Positions 8,149-15,906 of a DNA stretch of 64,000 nucleotides are shown in pieces. Position 1 is the stretch's first letter; every line of letters begins with the position of its first letter. The DNA comes from JAJKIV01 sp036741775 (GTDB lineage Bacteria > Gemmatimonadota > Gemmatimonadetes > Gemmatimonadales > Gemmatimonadaceae): contig DAINRQ010000020.1 of NCBI GenBank assembly GCA_036741775.1, positions 1-64,000 on the forward strand, written 5' to 3'. The notes under the pieces were generated by a model. It worked only from the letters and a program-made list of their open reading frames with translations. It was not told the DNA's origin and did no database searches. Position numbers and translations under genes: made by a program.

Positions 8149-9391
8149 AGCGAAGCAGGGCCTCCCAATCCCGCAACGGCGCGTCGACGATCGACTGCTG
8201 GACCGCATCGGCCACCGCGCGACGCAGCGGACCGATCTTCTGGTTGTTACGCGTCGGATTCACGCGATTCGTCAGGAGCACCACGAACAGCTCCCGCTCG
8301 GGGTCCACCCACGCCGACGTGCCGGTGAATCCCGTGTGCCCGAAGCTCCGCAGCGAAAAGAAGCGGCCCGCGCTCGAGTTGCGCGACGGCGTATCCCAGC
8401 CTAACGCTCGGCTCGCGTCCGGACGCTGGCGTGCCGTCCAGCGAGCCACAGTCGTGGGACGCACGATTGTCGCAGTCCCGTACGTGCCGCCGTTCAGCAG
8501 CATCTGCATGAACACGGCGAGGTCCCGCGCACTCGAGAAGAGCCCGGCGTTCCCGGAGACGCCGCCCAGGACCCACGCGGTCTCATCGTGCACCACACCC
8601 CACACGTGACCGCCGCGGAAGTCCTCGACCTCGGTCGGCGCGATGCGCGGCTTGAGCGCCCCCGGCGGATTGTACCGCGTGTCGCGCATCCCCAGCGGGC
8701 CGAAGACACGCGCCTCCATGAACTGGTCGAGCGTCTGGTTCGTGATGCGCTCGACGATGAACTGCAGTAGCACCATGTTCCAGTCGGTGTACAGCGCCTG
8801 CCGCCCGGGATCGTGCAGGAGCGGATACTTGATCATCCCGGCGAAATATGGCTCGCGCCCTTTTGCGTCCTTCCACAAGGGATGATACGACCGAATGCCG
8901 CTCGTATGCGTGAGCAGCATGCGCACGGTGATGGCGCGCTTGTCGGGGACGTCGTACTCCGGCAGATAACTGGCGACCGTGCGGTCGAGGTCCAGCGTCC
9001 CCTCCTCCTCGAGAATCATCGCCGCCGTCGTCGCCGAGACCACCTTCGTGAGCGAGGCCATGTCGTACATGGTGCTGTCGGTAGCGGCCGGCGCCCTCGG
9101 CGCCCAATCGGTGCGGCCGTAGCCCTTGAGCAGCACGAGCCGCCCGCGCCGCCCGACGGCGATCGTCGCCCCGGGTGTGGCGCTATCGGCGATCGCGGCG
9201 GTGATGATCGAGTCGAGCCGCGGGATGAGCGCGTCGCTGAACCCGACCTCGCTCGGCCGCGCGCGCACGAGCGTGGACGGCGCGGCAACCGTGACCGACG
9301 GGGATTGAGCCGCGGCTGGCAGCGGAGCGACCGTCGCGCACGCAAGGAGAGCGAAGGCGAGGGCGAGTCGCTCGAACGAAAGGAGTTTCAT
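8147..9391 (-). CDS. Serine hydrolase, beta-lactamase/transpeptidase-like (class C fold)
   Basis: A 414-residue secreted protein starting at ATG 9391, with signal peptide (LALAFALLACATVAPLPAAAQ). Catalytic boxes are visible: S113-L-T-K116, a Tyr box ALYTDWN in place of YxN, and HTGFTGTS as the KTG-like box. The family covers class C beta-lactamases, D-alanyl-D-alanine peptidases and esterases. Members of this type sit near NamZ, symporter and MurQ genes in MurNAc salvage clusters of Bacteroidota (from memory), which makes a peptidoglycan-peptide or ester substrate more likely than antibiotic resistance. It is encoded opposite to the rest of the cluster. An upstream ATG at 9394 is equally usable; the frame also stays open to 9493 without a signal-like start. 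Confidence 0.85.
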   Translation of the reverse strand: MKLLSFERLALAFALLACATVAPLPAAAQSPSVTVAAPSTLVRARPSEVGFSDALIPRLDSIITAAIADSATPGATIAVGRRGRLVLLKGYGRTDWAPRAPAATDSTMYDMASLTKVVSATTAAMILEEEGTLDLDRTVASYLPEYDVPDKRAITVRMLLTHTSGIRSYHPLWKDAKGREPYFAGMIKYPLLHDPGRQALYTDWNMVLLQFIVERITNQTLDQFMEARVFGPLGMRDTRYNPPGALKPRIAPTEVEDFRGGHVWGVVHDETAWVLGGVSGNAGLFSSARDLAVFMQMLLNGGTYGTATIVRPTTVARWTARQRPDASRALGWDTPSRNSSAGRFFSLRSFGHTGFTGTSAWVDPERELFVVLLTNRVNPTRNNQKIGPLRRAVADAVQQSIVDAPLRDWEALLR

Positions 9392-9535
9392 CATATATGA
9401 GGGCGGACGCGTGGAGGTCGAAACGTGCGGTACGGGGTCGAGGACGGCAACCGCGCCTGCGCTCGTCTTGTGCGGGGGTGTGGGAGCGGGCAAGTTGCGA
9501 ATCGCCCGTACGTAGGCCCCTCGACTGGGACAACC

Positions 9536-9563
9536 GCGATTCCTCGCTGACGCTCGGAATGAC
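9536..9563 (+). repeat. Dispersed repeat fragment (GCGATTCCTCG...GCTCGGAATGA)
   Basis: Bases 9536-9563 read GCGATTCCTCGCTGACGCTCGGAATGAC. A longer version with a GGCCCTTCGGGCC hairpin inside occurs at 30074-30118, sharing both ends. It lies just before the symporter start codon and probably belongs to its leader. Confidence 0.5.
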
Positions 9564-9567
9564 CTAG

Positions 9568-11259
9568 GTGACCGGACAGTTTCACTGGCTCGACTGGGTC
9601 GTACTCGTCCTCTACATCGCGGGGACGTCGTGGCTCGCCGACCGACTCACCGCTCGCGGCCAGACGATACGCGACTTCTTCCTCGGCGGGCGCAAGCTGC
9701 CGTGGTGGGCCGTGAGCGGATCGATCGTGGCGAGCGAAGTGAGTGGCGTGACGTTCGTCGCCCTGCCGGCTATCGCGTTCGCGCGCGGCGGCAACTACAC
9801 GTACATGATGCTCGCCATCGGCAGCATCCTGGCGCGCTTGCTCATCGGCTTCTATCTCATCCCGGCGTACTACCGCAACGAGGTTTATAGCCCGTACGAG
9901 TTCATGGGGCGCCGGCTCGGCCCGGGCGTCGTGAAGGGCGCCTCCGCCATCTTCCTCGTCGGCGTCGTGCTCGGCCAGGGCGCGCGGCTCTTCCTCGCCG
10001 CCATCGTACTCGACGCCATCACGAATATCGGCGCGCTGCCCGCGATCCTTCTCCTGACACTCATCGGCGTCGGGTGGACCTGGATCGGCGGTATCACGTC
10101 GGTCGTCTGGACCGACGTCGTGCAGTTCGTGATGATTGTGCTCGGCGCGACCGCATCGCTCATCGCCGTCGTTGCCGCGGTGCCCGGCGGCGTGGATGGC
10201 ATCATCGAAGCCGGACGCGCCGCCGGCAAGTTTCAGCTGTTCGATTTCTCCCTGTCGCCGACCGCCGAGTTCACGTTCTGGTGCGGGCTCTTCGGCTTCA
10301 CGTTCCTCACGCTCGGCTCGCACGGTACGGACCAGACAATGGCCCAGCGGTTCTTCTGCTGTCGCAACGCGCAGGAGGCACGAAAGGCCGTGCTCTGGTC
10401 GAGCGTCGCCATGATCCTGCCGCTCGTCATGCTCACGGTGGGGGTCGGCCTCTTCGCGTACTTCGAGCAGTTCCCGATGAACGCCGCGCAGCTCGCGAAG
10501 GTTCGCGAGCGGTCGGACTACATCTTCCCGGTGTTCATCCTTCAGGCGATGCCCGTGGTAGTGAAGGGGCTGCTCTTCGCGTCGATCTTCGCCGCGGCCA
10601 CGCAGACCGCCGCCATCTCGGCCATGGCGCAGACCGGGCTCTCGCTCTACGAACGCGTCGTTACGACCGTGGCCGACGACGCCCGCCTGCTTCGCCTCTC
10701 GCGTCTTTTCGTCGTCGTCGCCGGCGCGATCATCTGCCTCATGGCCATCGTGTGCTCGCGCATCGAGCAGTACCCCGACCTGCTCCGTCTCGCGATGGCG
10801 ATGGCGGGCTACACCTACGGCGCGATGCTCGGCATCCTCTTCCTCGCGCTGCTGCCGGTTCGACGCGACGGTCGAGGGCTCGTGTGGGGCGTGCCGTTCA
10901 CCATCTTGCTGGTGTTCGCGCTCAACTGGCAGCACCACGCGTGGGCGCGCGTGGTGATCGTGGTCGCGCTCGCGGGCATCTTCGTGCTGTCCCTTCCCCT
11001 TCTTCACGGCGAGTGGCTCAAGCTGGGGTGGGTGTTGCTCGGCGCGTCGATCGTGCTCGCGGCGACGTTCGTTCGCATCGACGTCGGCGGCGTGTCACAG
11101 CCCATCAAGCTCGCGTTCCCGTGGACGTTCCCGCTCGGCGCCGCGTTGACCCTCGGGCTCGGACTCGCGCTCGGCCGGCGGCCTAACGAGCCAGCGCTCC
11201 CCGAACGAGTGCTTCCTGGCGAGCTGACGTCGCCGCCCCTTCAGGAGGCGCGCGCGTGA
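9568..11259 (+). CDS. Sodium:solute symporter (SSS family)
   Basis: A 563-residue protein with about 13-14 membrane segments. The N-terminus shows the SSS hallmark run WLDWVVLVLYIAGTSWLADR, then RDFFLGGRKLPWW and SGVTFVALPA. Further on come GLLFASIFAAATQTAAISAMAQTGLSLYERV and a long tail of helices. It should couple Na+ entry to uptake of a small solute across the inner membrane. It overlaps MurQ by four bases (GTGA), so the two are translationally coupled. In Tannerella a MurNAc-specific transporter of this superfamily is paired with MurQ (recalled), so MurNAc is the best guess for the substrate. It starts at a GTG without an obvious Shine-Dalgarno. Confidence 0.88.
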   Translation: MTGQFHWLDWVVLVLYIAGTSWLADRLTARGQTIRDFFLGGRKLPWWAVSGSIVASEVSGVTFVALPAIAFARGGNYTYMMLAIGSILARLLIGFYLIPAYYRNEVYSPYEFMGRRLGPGVVKGASAIFLVGVVLGQGARLFLAAIVLDAITNIGALPAILLLTLIGVGWTWIGGITSVVWTDVVQFVMIVLGATASLIAVVAAVPGGVDGIIEAGRAAGKFQLFDFSLSPTAEFTFWCGLFGFTFLTLGSHGTDQTMAQRFFCCRNAQEARKAVLWSSVAMILPLVMLTVGVGLFAYFEQFPMNAAQLAKVRERSDYIFPVFILQAMPVVVKGLLFASIFAAATQTAAISAMAQTGLSLYERVVTTVADDARLLRLSRLFVVVAGAIICLMAIVCSRIEQYPDLLRLAMAMAGYTYGAMLGILFLALLPVRRDGRGLVWGVPFTILLVFALNWQHHAWARVVIVVALAGIFVLSLPLLHGEWLKLGWVLLGASIVLAATFVRIDVGGVSQPIKLAFPWTFPLGAALTLGLGLALGRRPNEPALPERVLPGELTSPPLQEARA

Positions 11260-12188
11260 CCGGCTCGCCCGGCACGACGGGACCAGAGCGCGATTTCGGG
11301 CGCTTTCTCACGGAGCAGCGCAACCCGCGCACGATGCATCTCGATGCGGTGCCGCTGCGGGAGGCGCTTCGGATCGTGAACGAGGCGGACGCCGAGGTCG
11401 CGACGGTCGTCGGGCGCGAGATCGAGCGGATTGCCCTGGCTGTCGAGCTCATCGTCGAGCGACGCCGGCGCGACGGACACGTGTACTTCGTCGGAGCCGG
11501 CACGAGCGGCCGGCTCGGAGTGATCGAGGCTGCCGAGCAGACGCCCACACTCGACACGCCCGATCCGATCTACCGGGCCATCGTCGCCGGTGGCCCTGAG
11601 GCGGTGTTTCGCAGCAGTGAAGGTGCCGAGGACGATGCCGGCGACGGCGCTGAGCAGGTGCGCCGGCGCGGCGTGCGCGAGTGTGATGTCGTGGTGGGCA
11701 TAGCCGCGAGTGGAACGACACCGTTCGTTCACGGCGCCCTTGCAGAGGCGAAGCAGCGCGGCGCAGGGCGCGTGCTGATCGCGTGCAATCTCACAGGTGT
11801 TCCGCCTGACGCGGCCGATGTCATCATTGCGCCACTCGTGGGGCCCGAGGTCATTACGGGCGCAACGCGACTGCGAGCGGGGACGGCGTGCAAGATGGTG
11901 CTGAACATGATGACCATCGGCACGATGCTGGGGACCGGGAAGATCTACGAGAACCTGAGCGTCGACGTCCCGAAGCGATCCGACAAACTCGTTGCCCGGG
12001 CCACGCGCATCGTGCGGACGCTGACGGACGCGACGGAAGGCGAGGCGCGGCAGGCGCTCGAGGCCGCTGGCTATCGGGCGAAGGTCGCCGTCGTCATGAT
12101 CCGCCGGGGCGTGGATCGTCACGAAGCCGAGCGAATTCTCGCTCGGGTGGGTGGCTTTCTGCGACGCGCGCTCGAGGACACGCCGTGA
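11256..12188 (+). CDS. murQ: N-acetylmuramic acid 6-phosphate etherase MurQ
   Basis: A 310-residue cytosolic SIS-domain enzyme that removes D-lactate from MurNAc-6-phosphate, giving GlcNAc-6-phosphate. Signatures in order are RDFGRFLTEQRNPRTMHLD at the N-terminus, YFVGAGTSGRLGVIEAAE (about 75-92), GIAASGTTPFVHGAL, LVGPEVITGATRLRAGTA, KMVLNMMTIGTMLGTGKIYENLSVDV and a C-terminal helical UBA-like region. Length is typical. It overlaps the symporter by four bases and the gamma-glutamyltransferase by four (GTGA both times). No MurNAc kinase (AnmK or MurK) is seen in the window, so the kinase must be elsewhere. Confidence 0.95.
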   Translation: MTGSPGTTGPERDFGRFLTEQRNPRTMHLDAVPLREALRIVNEADAEVATVVGREIERIALAVELIVERRRRDGHVYFVGAGTSGRLGVIEAAEQTPTLDTPDPIYRAIVAGGPEAVFRSSEGAEDDAGDGAEQVRRRGVRECDVVVGIAASGTTPFVHGALAEAKQRGAGRVLIACNLTGVPPDAADVIIAPLVGPEVITGATRLRAGTACKMVLNMMTIGTMLGTGKIYENLSVDVPKRSDKLVARATRIVRTLTDATEGEARQALEAAGYRAKVAVVMIRRGVDRHEAERILARVGGFLRRALEDTP

Positions 12189-13813
12189 GCGAGCGAGCAG
12201 CAGCCGACACCGGAGTGCAGCCCTTCGCGTTCGCGCCGCGGGAGCCGGTGCGGTCGATGACCGGTATGGTGGCGACGAGCCAGCGGCGCGCGAGTGAGGT
12301 GGGCGCTGCGGTGCTCCGTAACGGCGGGACGGCAGCCGATGCATGCGTCGCGATGGACGCCATGTTGCACGTCACCGAACCGACGTCTACCGGGCTCGGC
12401 GGGGACATGTTCGCGCTCCACTTCGAGGCGAGCACCGGTAGGGTGACAGCGCTCAACGGCTCTGGGCGCGCGCCGCTCGGTCGCGCGCTCGCGGACGTCG
12501 CACGCGATGAGCGAGGGCAGATCCCCCAGCTCCACGGCGATGCGGTGACGGTCCCCGGAGTGTGCGCCGGTTGGTTCGACCTGATCGCGCGACACGGAAC
12601 GATGCCGGTATCCGAGCTGCTCGTTCCCGCCATCGAGACCGCCGAGTCGGGATTCGAGGTGGGGCCGATCACTGCCGCTGCGTGGGAACGAAATCTCGGG
12701 CAGCTTCGTTCGCGTGAGCTCACGTTGGATGGGCGCGCGCCGCGCGCCGGGGAAGTATTCCGTAACCCCGAGCTCGCCCGCGTACTCGAGCGCATCGCCG
12801 TGAACGGTCGCTCCGCGTTCTATGAAGGCCCCGTCGCCGAAGCGATCGCGGCGGCCGCTCGGCGGTACGGGAGTGCGCTGACGGCCGACGACCTCGCCCG
12901 GCACGAATCGACGTGGGAGGGCCGCCCGATTGCCGTGGCGTATCGTGGCGTACGGGTGTGGGAGTGTCCGCCGAACGGGCAGGGGCTCGCGGCACTCCTG
13001 GCGCTCGCGATTCTCGAGGAGTTGCCCGTGCATCCGTTCGGGAGCGTCGAGCGCGCACACCTTCAGGTCGAAGCGCTCCGAATTGCCTTCGCGGATGCGC
13101 GCTGGTACGTGGCCGATCCGGCGGTGTCGCCGGCACCGCTGCAATCACTACTCTCTCGGTCCTACGCGTCGGAGCGTCGTCGGCTCATCGATCCCATCCG
13201 GGCCGCAGCCCGCGTCGACCATGGGGTTCCAGCGGGCATTCCCGGCACGGTGTACTTCTGTGCGGTGGACGCCGCGGGAAATGCGTGTTCGTACGTGAGC
13301 TCGACGTATATGGGGTTTGGAACCGGAATCGTTCCCGAAGGGCTCGGCTTCTCGCTTCAGAATCGTGGGCGCGGGTTTTCGCTCGACGCCGGACACGCTA
13401 ACGTGTTCGCGCCGGGGAAGCGCCCGTACCATACGATCATCTCCGGAATGCTGACGCGTGACGATGGTTCTCTCCTGGGCCCGTTCGGCGTCATGGGTGG
13501 TGTGATGCAGCCACAGGGTCACGTGCAGGTGGTCACCGCGCTCGTGGACGACGCGGCCGACCCCCAGGAGGCACTCGATCGGTCGCGATTCTTCATCGAA
13601 CCCGAGATCGATGGTGGACGGGTGTACCTCGAGTCCGGGACGTCGGCCGCGGTGGCGGACGGGCTGCGAGCACGAGGTCATGACATCATAGTGAATCCGT
13701 CGACGCACGGGCGCACGATGTTCGGCCGAGGTCAGATCGTCGTTCGGCAGCCGGACGGATCACTGGCGGCCGGGAGTGACCAGCGCGCCGACGGATGCGC
13801 GCTCTCATGTTGA
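12185..13813 (+). CDS. Gamma-glutamyltransferase family protein (YwrD-like)
   Basis: A 542-residue Ntn-hydrolase of the gamma-glutamyltranspeptidase superfamily. The GTG start overlaps the MurQ stop by four bases; the frame is open further upstream inside murQ, but no start there makes sense. Signatures are MVATSQRRASEVGAAVLRNGG, GLGGDMFALHF, GDAVTVPGVCAGWFDL, the autocleavage region GIPGTVYFCAVDAAGNACS with the candidate nucleophile Thr, MGFGTGIVPEGLGFSLQNRG and GVMGGVMQPQGHVQV. No signal peptide is visible, and the short form resembles YwrD rather than secreted GGT. It may hydrolyse gamma-linked peptides released from the wall, but that role is inferred from context. Confidence 0.85.
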   Translation: MSERAAADTGVQPFAFAPREPVRSMTGMVATSQRRASEVGAAVLRNGGTAADACVAMDAMLHVTEPTSTGLGGDMFALHFEASTGRVTALNGSGRAPLGRALADVARDERGQIPQLHGDAVTVPGVCAGWFDLIARHGTMPVSELLVPAIETAESGFEVGPITAAAWERNLGQLRSRELTLDGRAPRAGEVFRNPELARVLERIAVNGRSAFYEGPVAEAIAAAARRYGSALTADDLARHESTWEGRPIAVAYRGVRVWECPPNGQGLAALLALAILEELPVHPFGSVERAHLQVEALRIAFADARWYVADPAVSPAPLQSLLSRSYASERRRLIDPIRAAARVDHGVPAGIPGTVYFCAVDAAGNACSYVSSTYMGFGTGIVPEGLGFSLQNRGRGFSLDAGHANVFAPGKRPYHTIISGMLTRDDGSLLGPFGVMGGVMQPQGHVQVVTALVDDAADPQEALDRSRFFIEPEIDGGRVYLESGTSAAVADGLRARGHDIIVNPSTHGRTMFGRGQIVVRQPDGSLAAGSDQRADGCALSC

Positions 13814-14952
13814 CCCGCCGCGAGTTCTTCCCGGTTGCCGCAGGCGCGTTAGGCCTGACGAAGGGCATGGCACACCCTCAACGGACCACGGAGCGACTCG
13901 CGTACGTGGGGACCTATACGACCGACGGTCGGAGCGCGGGGATCTACGTTCTTCGCGTTCACCCCGACACCGGGGCGGTGCGCGTTCAGGGCGTCGCGGC
14001 GCGAACACCGAATCCTTCGTACCTGGCGTTCCACGGAAACGGGCGCGTGCTGTACGCCGTGAACGAGGTGTCCGAGTTTCTCGGGCAGCCGTCAGGCGGC
14101 GTGACCGCGTTTCGGGTGAATCGAAGCACGGGGGAGTTGACGCGCATCAGCCAGCAGGCATCGCAGGGGAAGGCGCCTTGCTACGTGTCGCTCGACCGAA
14201 CGAACCGGTTCGTGCTCGTCGCGAACTATGTGAGCGGCAGCGTGGCGACGTTACCCGTGAGACGCGACGGCGGGGTGGAGGTCGCCCGGTCGGTGATCGA
14301 GCATCACGGCAGCGGCCCGAACCCGAGTCGGCAGACCGGGCCGCACGCGCACTGCATCGTCGCGGATCGCGGTAATCGCCACGTGCTCGTGGTCGACCTC
14401 GGCATCGATGCGGTCGTGAGCTACGAGCTCAACGCGCGCACCGGGAAGTTGACTCCCGTCAGTTCCGGTGCCGCGTTGAAGCCGGGCGCCGGGCCACGGC
14501 ATCTGGTGTTTCATTCGCAGTTGCCGCTCGCTTACGTGGTGAACGAGCTGGATTCGACGGTCACGGCCTTTCGCTACGATGAGGCGACCGGAGCACTCGA
14601 CGAAATACAGACGACCGCGGCGTCGCCCGGTGGTACGGTGCCCGACAATCATCCGGCGGACGTGCATGTCGCGCCATCGGGACGGCATCTGTACCTTTCC
14701 AACCGTGGCGACGACACGATCGCCGTCTTCGCGATCGACGGGACGACGGGGCAACTCACCCCTGTCCAACAGGTTCCGTGCGGCGGGCATTGGCCGCGGA
14801 ATTTCGCGCTCGACCCGGCCGGCCGCTTCCTCCTCGTCGCAAACCAACGGTCCGACTCGATCGTCGTCCTCCGGGTGGACGCCGAGTCGGGCCACCTAAC
14901 GCCGACGGAGCATCGGGTCGAGCTGCCCGTGCCGGTCTGCATTCGATTCTGA
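13807..14952 (+). CDS. Beta-propeller lactonase family protein (6-phosphogluconolactonase-like)
   Basis: A 381-residue seven-bladed propeller of the YbhE/Pgl lactonase family. Diagnostic pieces include AYVGTYTTDGRSAGIYV, NPSYLAFHGNGRVLYAVNE, GKAPCYVSLDRTNRFVLVANY, GPHAHCIVADRGNRHVLVVDLG, GAGPRHLVFH and NHPADVHVAPSGRHLYLSNRG. The N-terminus has twin arginines in a TAT-like signal (TRREFFPVAAGALGL), so export is possible. ATG 13807 overlaps the previous stop; ATG 13795 is four codons earlier. Its place after murQ suggests sugar-lactone hydrolysis in the same salvage unit, but such proteins are common and the substrate is unknown. Confidence 0.85.
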   Translation: MLTRREFFPVAAGALGLTKGMAHPQRTTERLAYVGTYTTDGRSAGIYVLRVHPDTGAVRVQGVAARTPNPSYLAFHGNGRVLYAVNEVSEFLGQPSGGVTAFRVNRSTGELTRISQQASQGKAPCYVSLDRTNRFVLVANYVSGSVATLPVRRDGGVEVARSVIEHHGSGPNPSRQTGPHAHCIVADRGNRHVLVVDLGIDAVVSYELNARTGKLTPVSSGAALKPGAGPRHLVFHSQLPLAYVVNELDSTVTAFRYDEATGALDEIQTTAASPGGTVPDNHPADVHVAPSGRHLYLSNRGDDTIAVFAIDGTTGQLTPVQQVPCGGHWPRNFALDPAGRFLLVANQRSDSIVVLRVDAESGHLTPTEHRVELPVPVCIRF

Positions 14953-14967
14953 AGCCGGGGCATCGGC

Positions 14968-15906
14968 ATGAGCGAACCGCTCCAGACAGTGGCTGAATCG
15001 CGATCCGGCGATGCTCCTGTCGTTCCGACGACGGGGGTTGCAGCCCTGGCGTGGCTTCGTCTCCTCCGGCCAGCGCAGTGGGTCAAGAACGCGTTCGTTC
15101 TCGCCCCGTTGCTCTTCTCGGGGAAGGCGCTCGATGGCGCGTCGATCATGCGGTCGCTTGCCGCATTCGGGCTGTTCTGCCTGATCGCCAGCGCCGTCTA
15201 CGCGCTGAACGACGTCATCGACCGCCACGCCGATCGCTCCCACCCTGCCAAGCGCCTGCGCCCGGTAGCGGCTGGCGAGATTACCCCGGCCCAGGCGCTC
15301 ACGATGAGTGGCGTCCTGGGTGCGGCAAGCATGCTCGGGGCGTGGCTCATGTCACCGGCCCTGCTGGCGTTGATCGTAGGGTACGTCGGCCTCAACCTGC
15401 TCTATACATTCCGCTTGAAGCGCGTCGTGATCATCGACGTGTTCTGTATCGCGACGTTCTTCGTGCTGCGCTTGCTCGCGGGAACCACGGCCATCGCCGT
15501 CGAGCCGTCGGTGTGGTTGCTCCTCTGCGGCAGCCTGCTCGCACTCTACCTGGGGTTCGCGAAGCGGCGGAACGAGCTGCTGCTTCTAGGCAATGAGCGT
15601 ACGACGCACCGCACGGTGCTCGCCGAATACTCCGCGGAATTCCTGGACCAGGCGTCGATCGTCCTGCTATCGACGACGATCATCTCGTACGTCATGTACA
15701 CGTTGAACTCGGCCACCGCCAGGCAAGTCGGCACCGAGGAGCTGACGTACAGCACCGCGTTCGTCCTGTACGGCGTTTTCCGGTACCAGTACCTCGCGCA
15801 CCATCGCGTCGGCGGCGACCCGACGGAAACCCTCCTCACCGACCGGCCACTGCTCATCGACGTCCTGCTCTGGTTCGCCTACTGCGCCTACGTCACGTAT
15901 CGTTAG
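14968..15906 (+). CDS. Decaprenyl-phosphate phosphoribosyltransferase (UbiA superfamily)
   Basis: A 312-residue membrane prenyltransferase with about nine helices. The start LRPAQWVKNAFVLAPLLFS and the Asp-rich motif NDVIDRHADRSHPAKRLRP match the enzyme that moves phosphoribose from PRPP to polyprenyl phosphate, the first committed step to decaprenyl-phospho-arabinose or related ribosyl lipids. A second motif region lies around RLKRVVIIDVF. It starts 15 bases after the lactonase gene and ends in a TAG that is part of a GTTAGGC motif (15902-15908). It converges with and overlaps the next gene by 14 bases. Other UbiA functions are possible but the KRLRP form favours this one. Confidence 0.85.
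   Translation: MSEPLQTVAESRSGDAPVVPTTGVAALAWLRLLRPAQWVKNAFVLAPLLFSGKALDGASIMRSLAAFGLFCLIASAVYALNDVIDRHADRSHPAKRLRPVAAGEITPAQALTMSGVLGAASMLGAWLMSPALLALIVGYVGLNLLYTFRLKRVVIIDVFCIATFFVLRLLAGTTAIAVEPSVWLLLCGSLLALYLGFAKRRNELLLLGNERTTHRTVLAEYSAEFLDQASIVLLSTTIISYVMYTLNSATARQVGTEELTYSTAFVLYGVFRYQYLAHHRVGGDPTETLLTDRPLLIDVLLWFAYCAYVTYR

Noticed and set aside
8147..9391. Antibiotic-resistance beta-lactamase
   Set aside because: The SxxK, YTD and HTG boxes fit the wide serine hydrolase family. The MurNAc context makes peptidoglycan or ester hydrolysis more likely.
9391..11007. Long minus-strand open frame opposite the symporter
   Set aside because: It is the antisense of an obvious SSS gene, highly charged without any domain.
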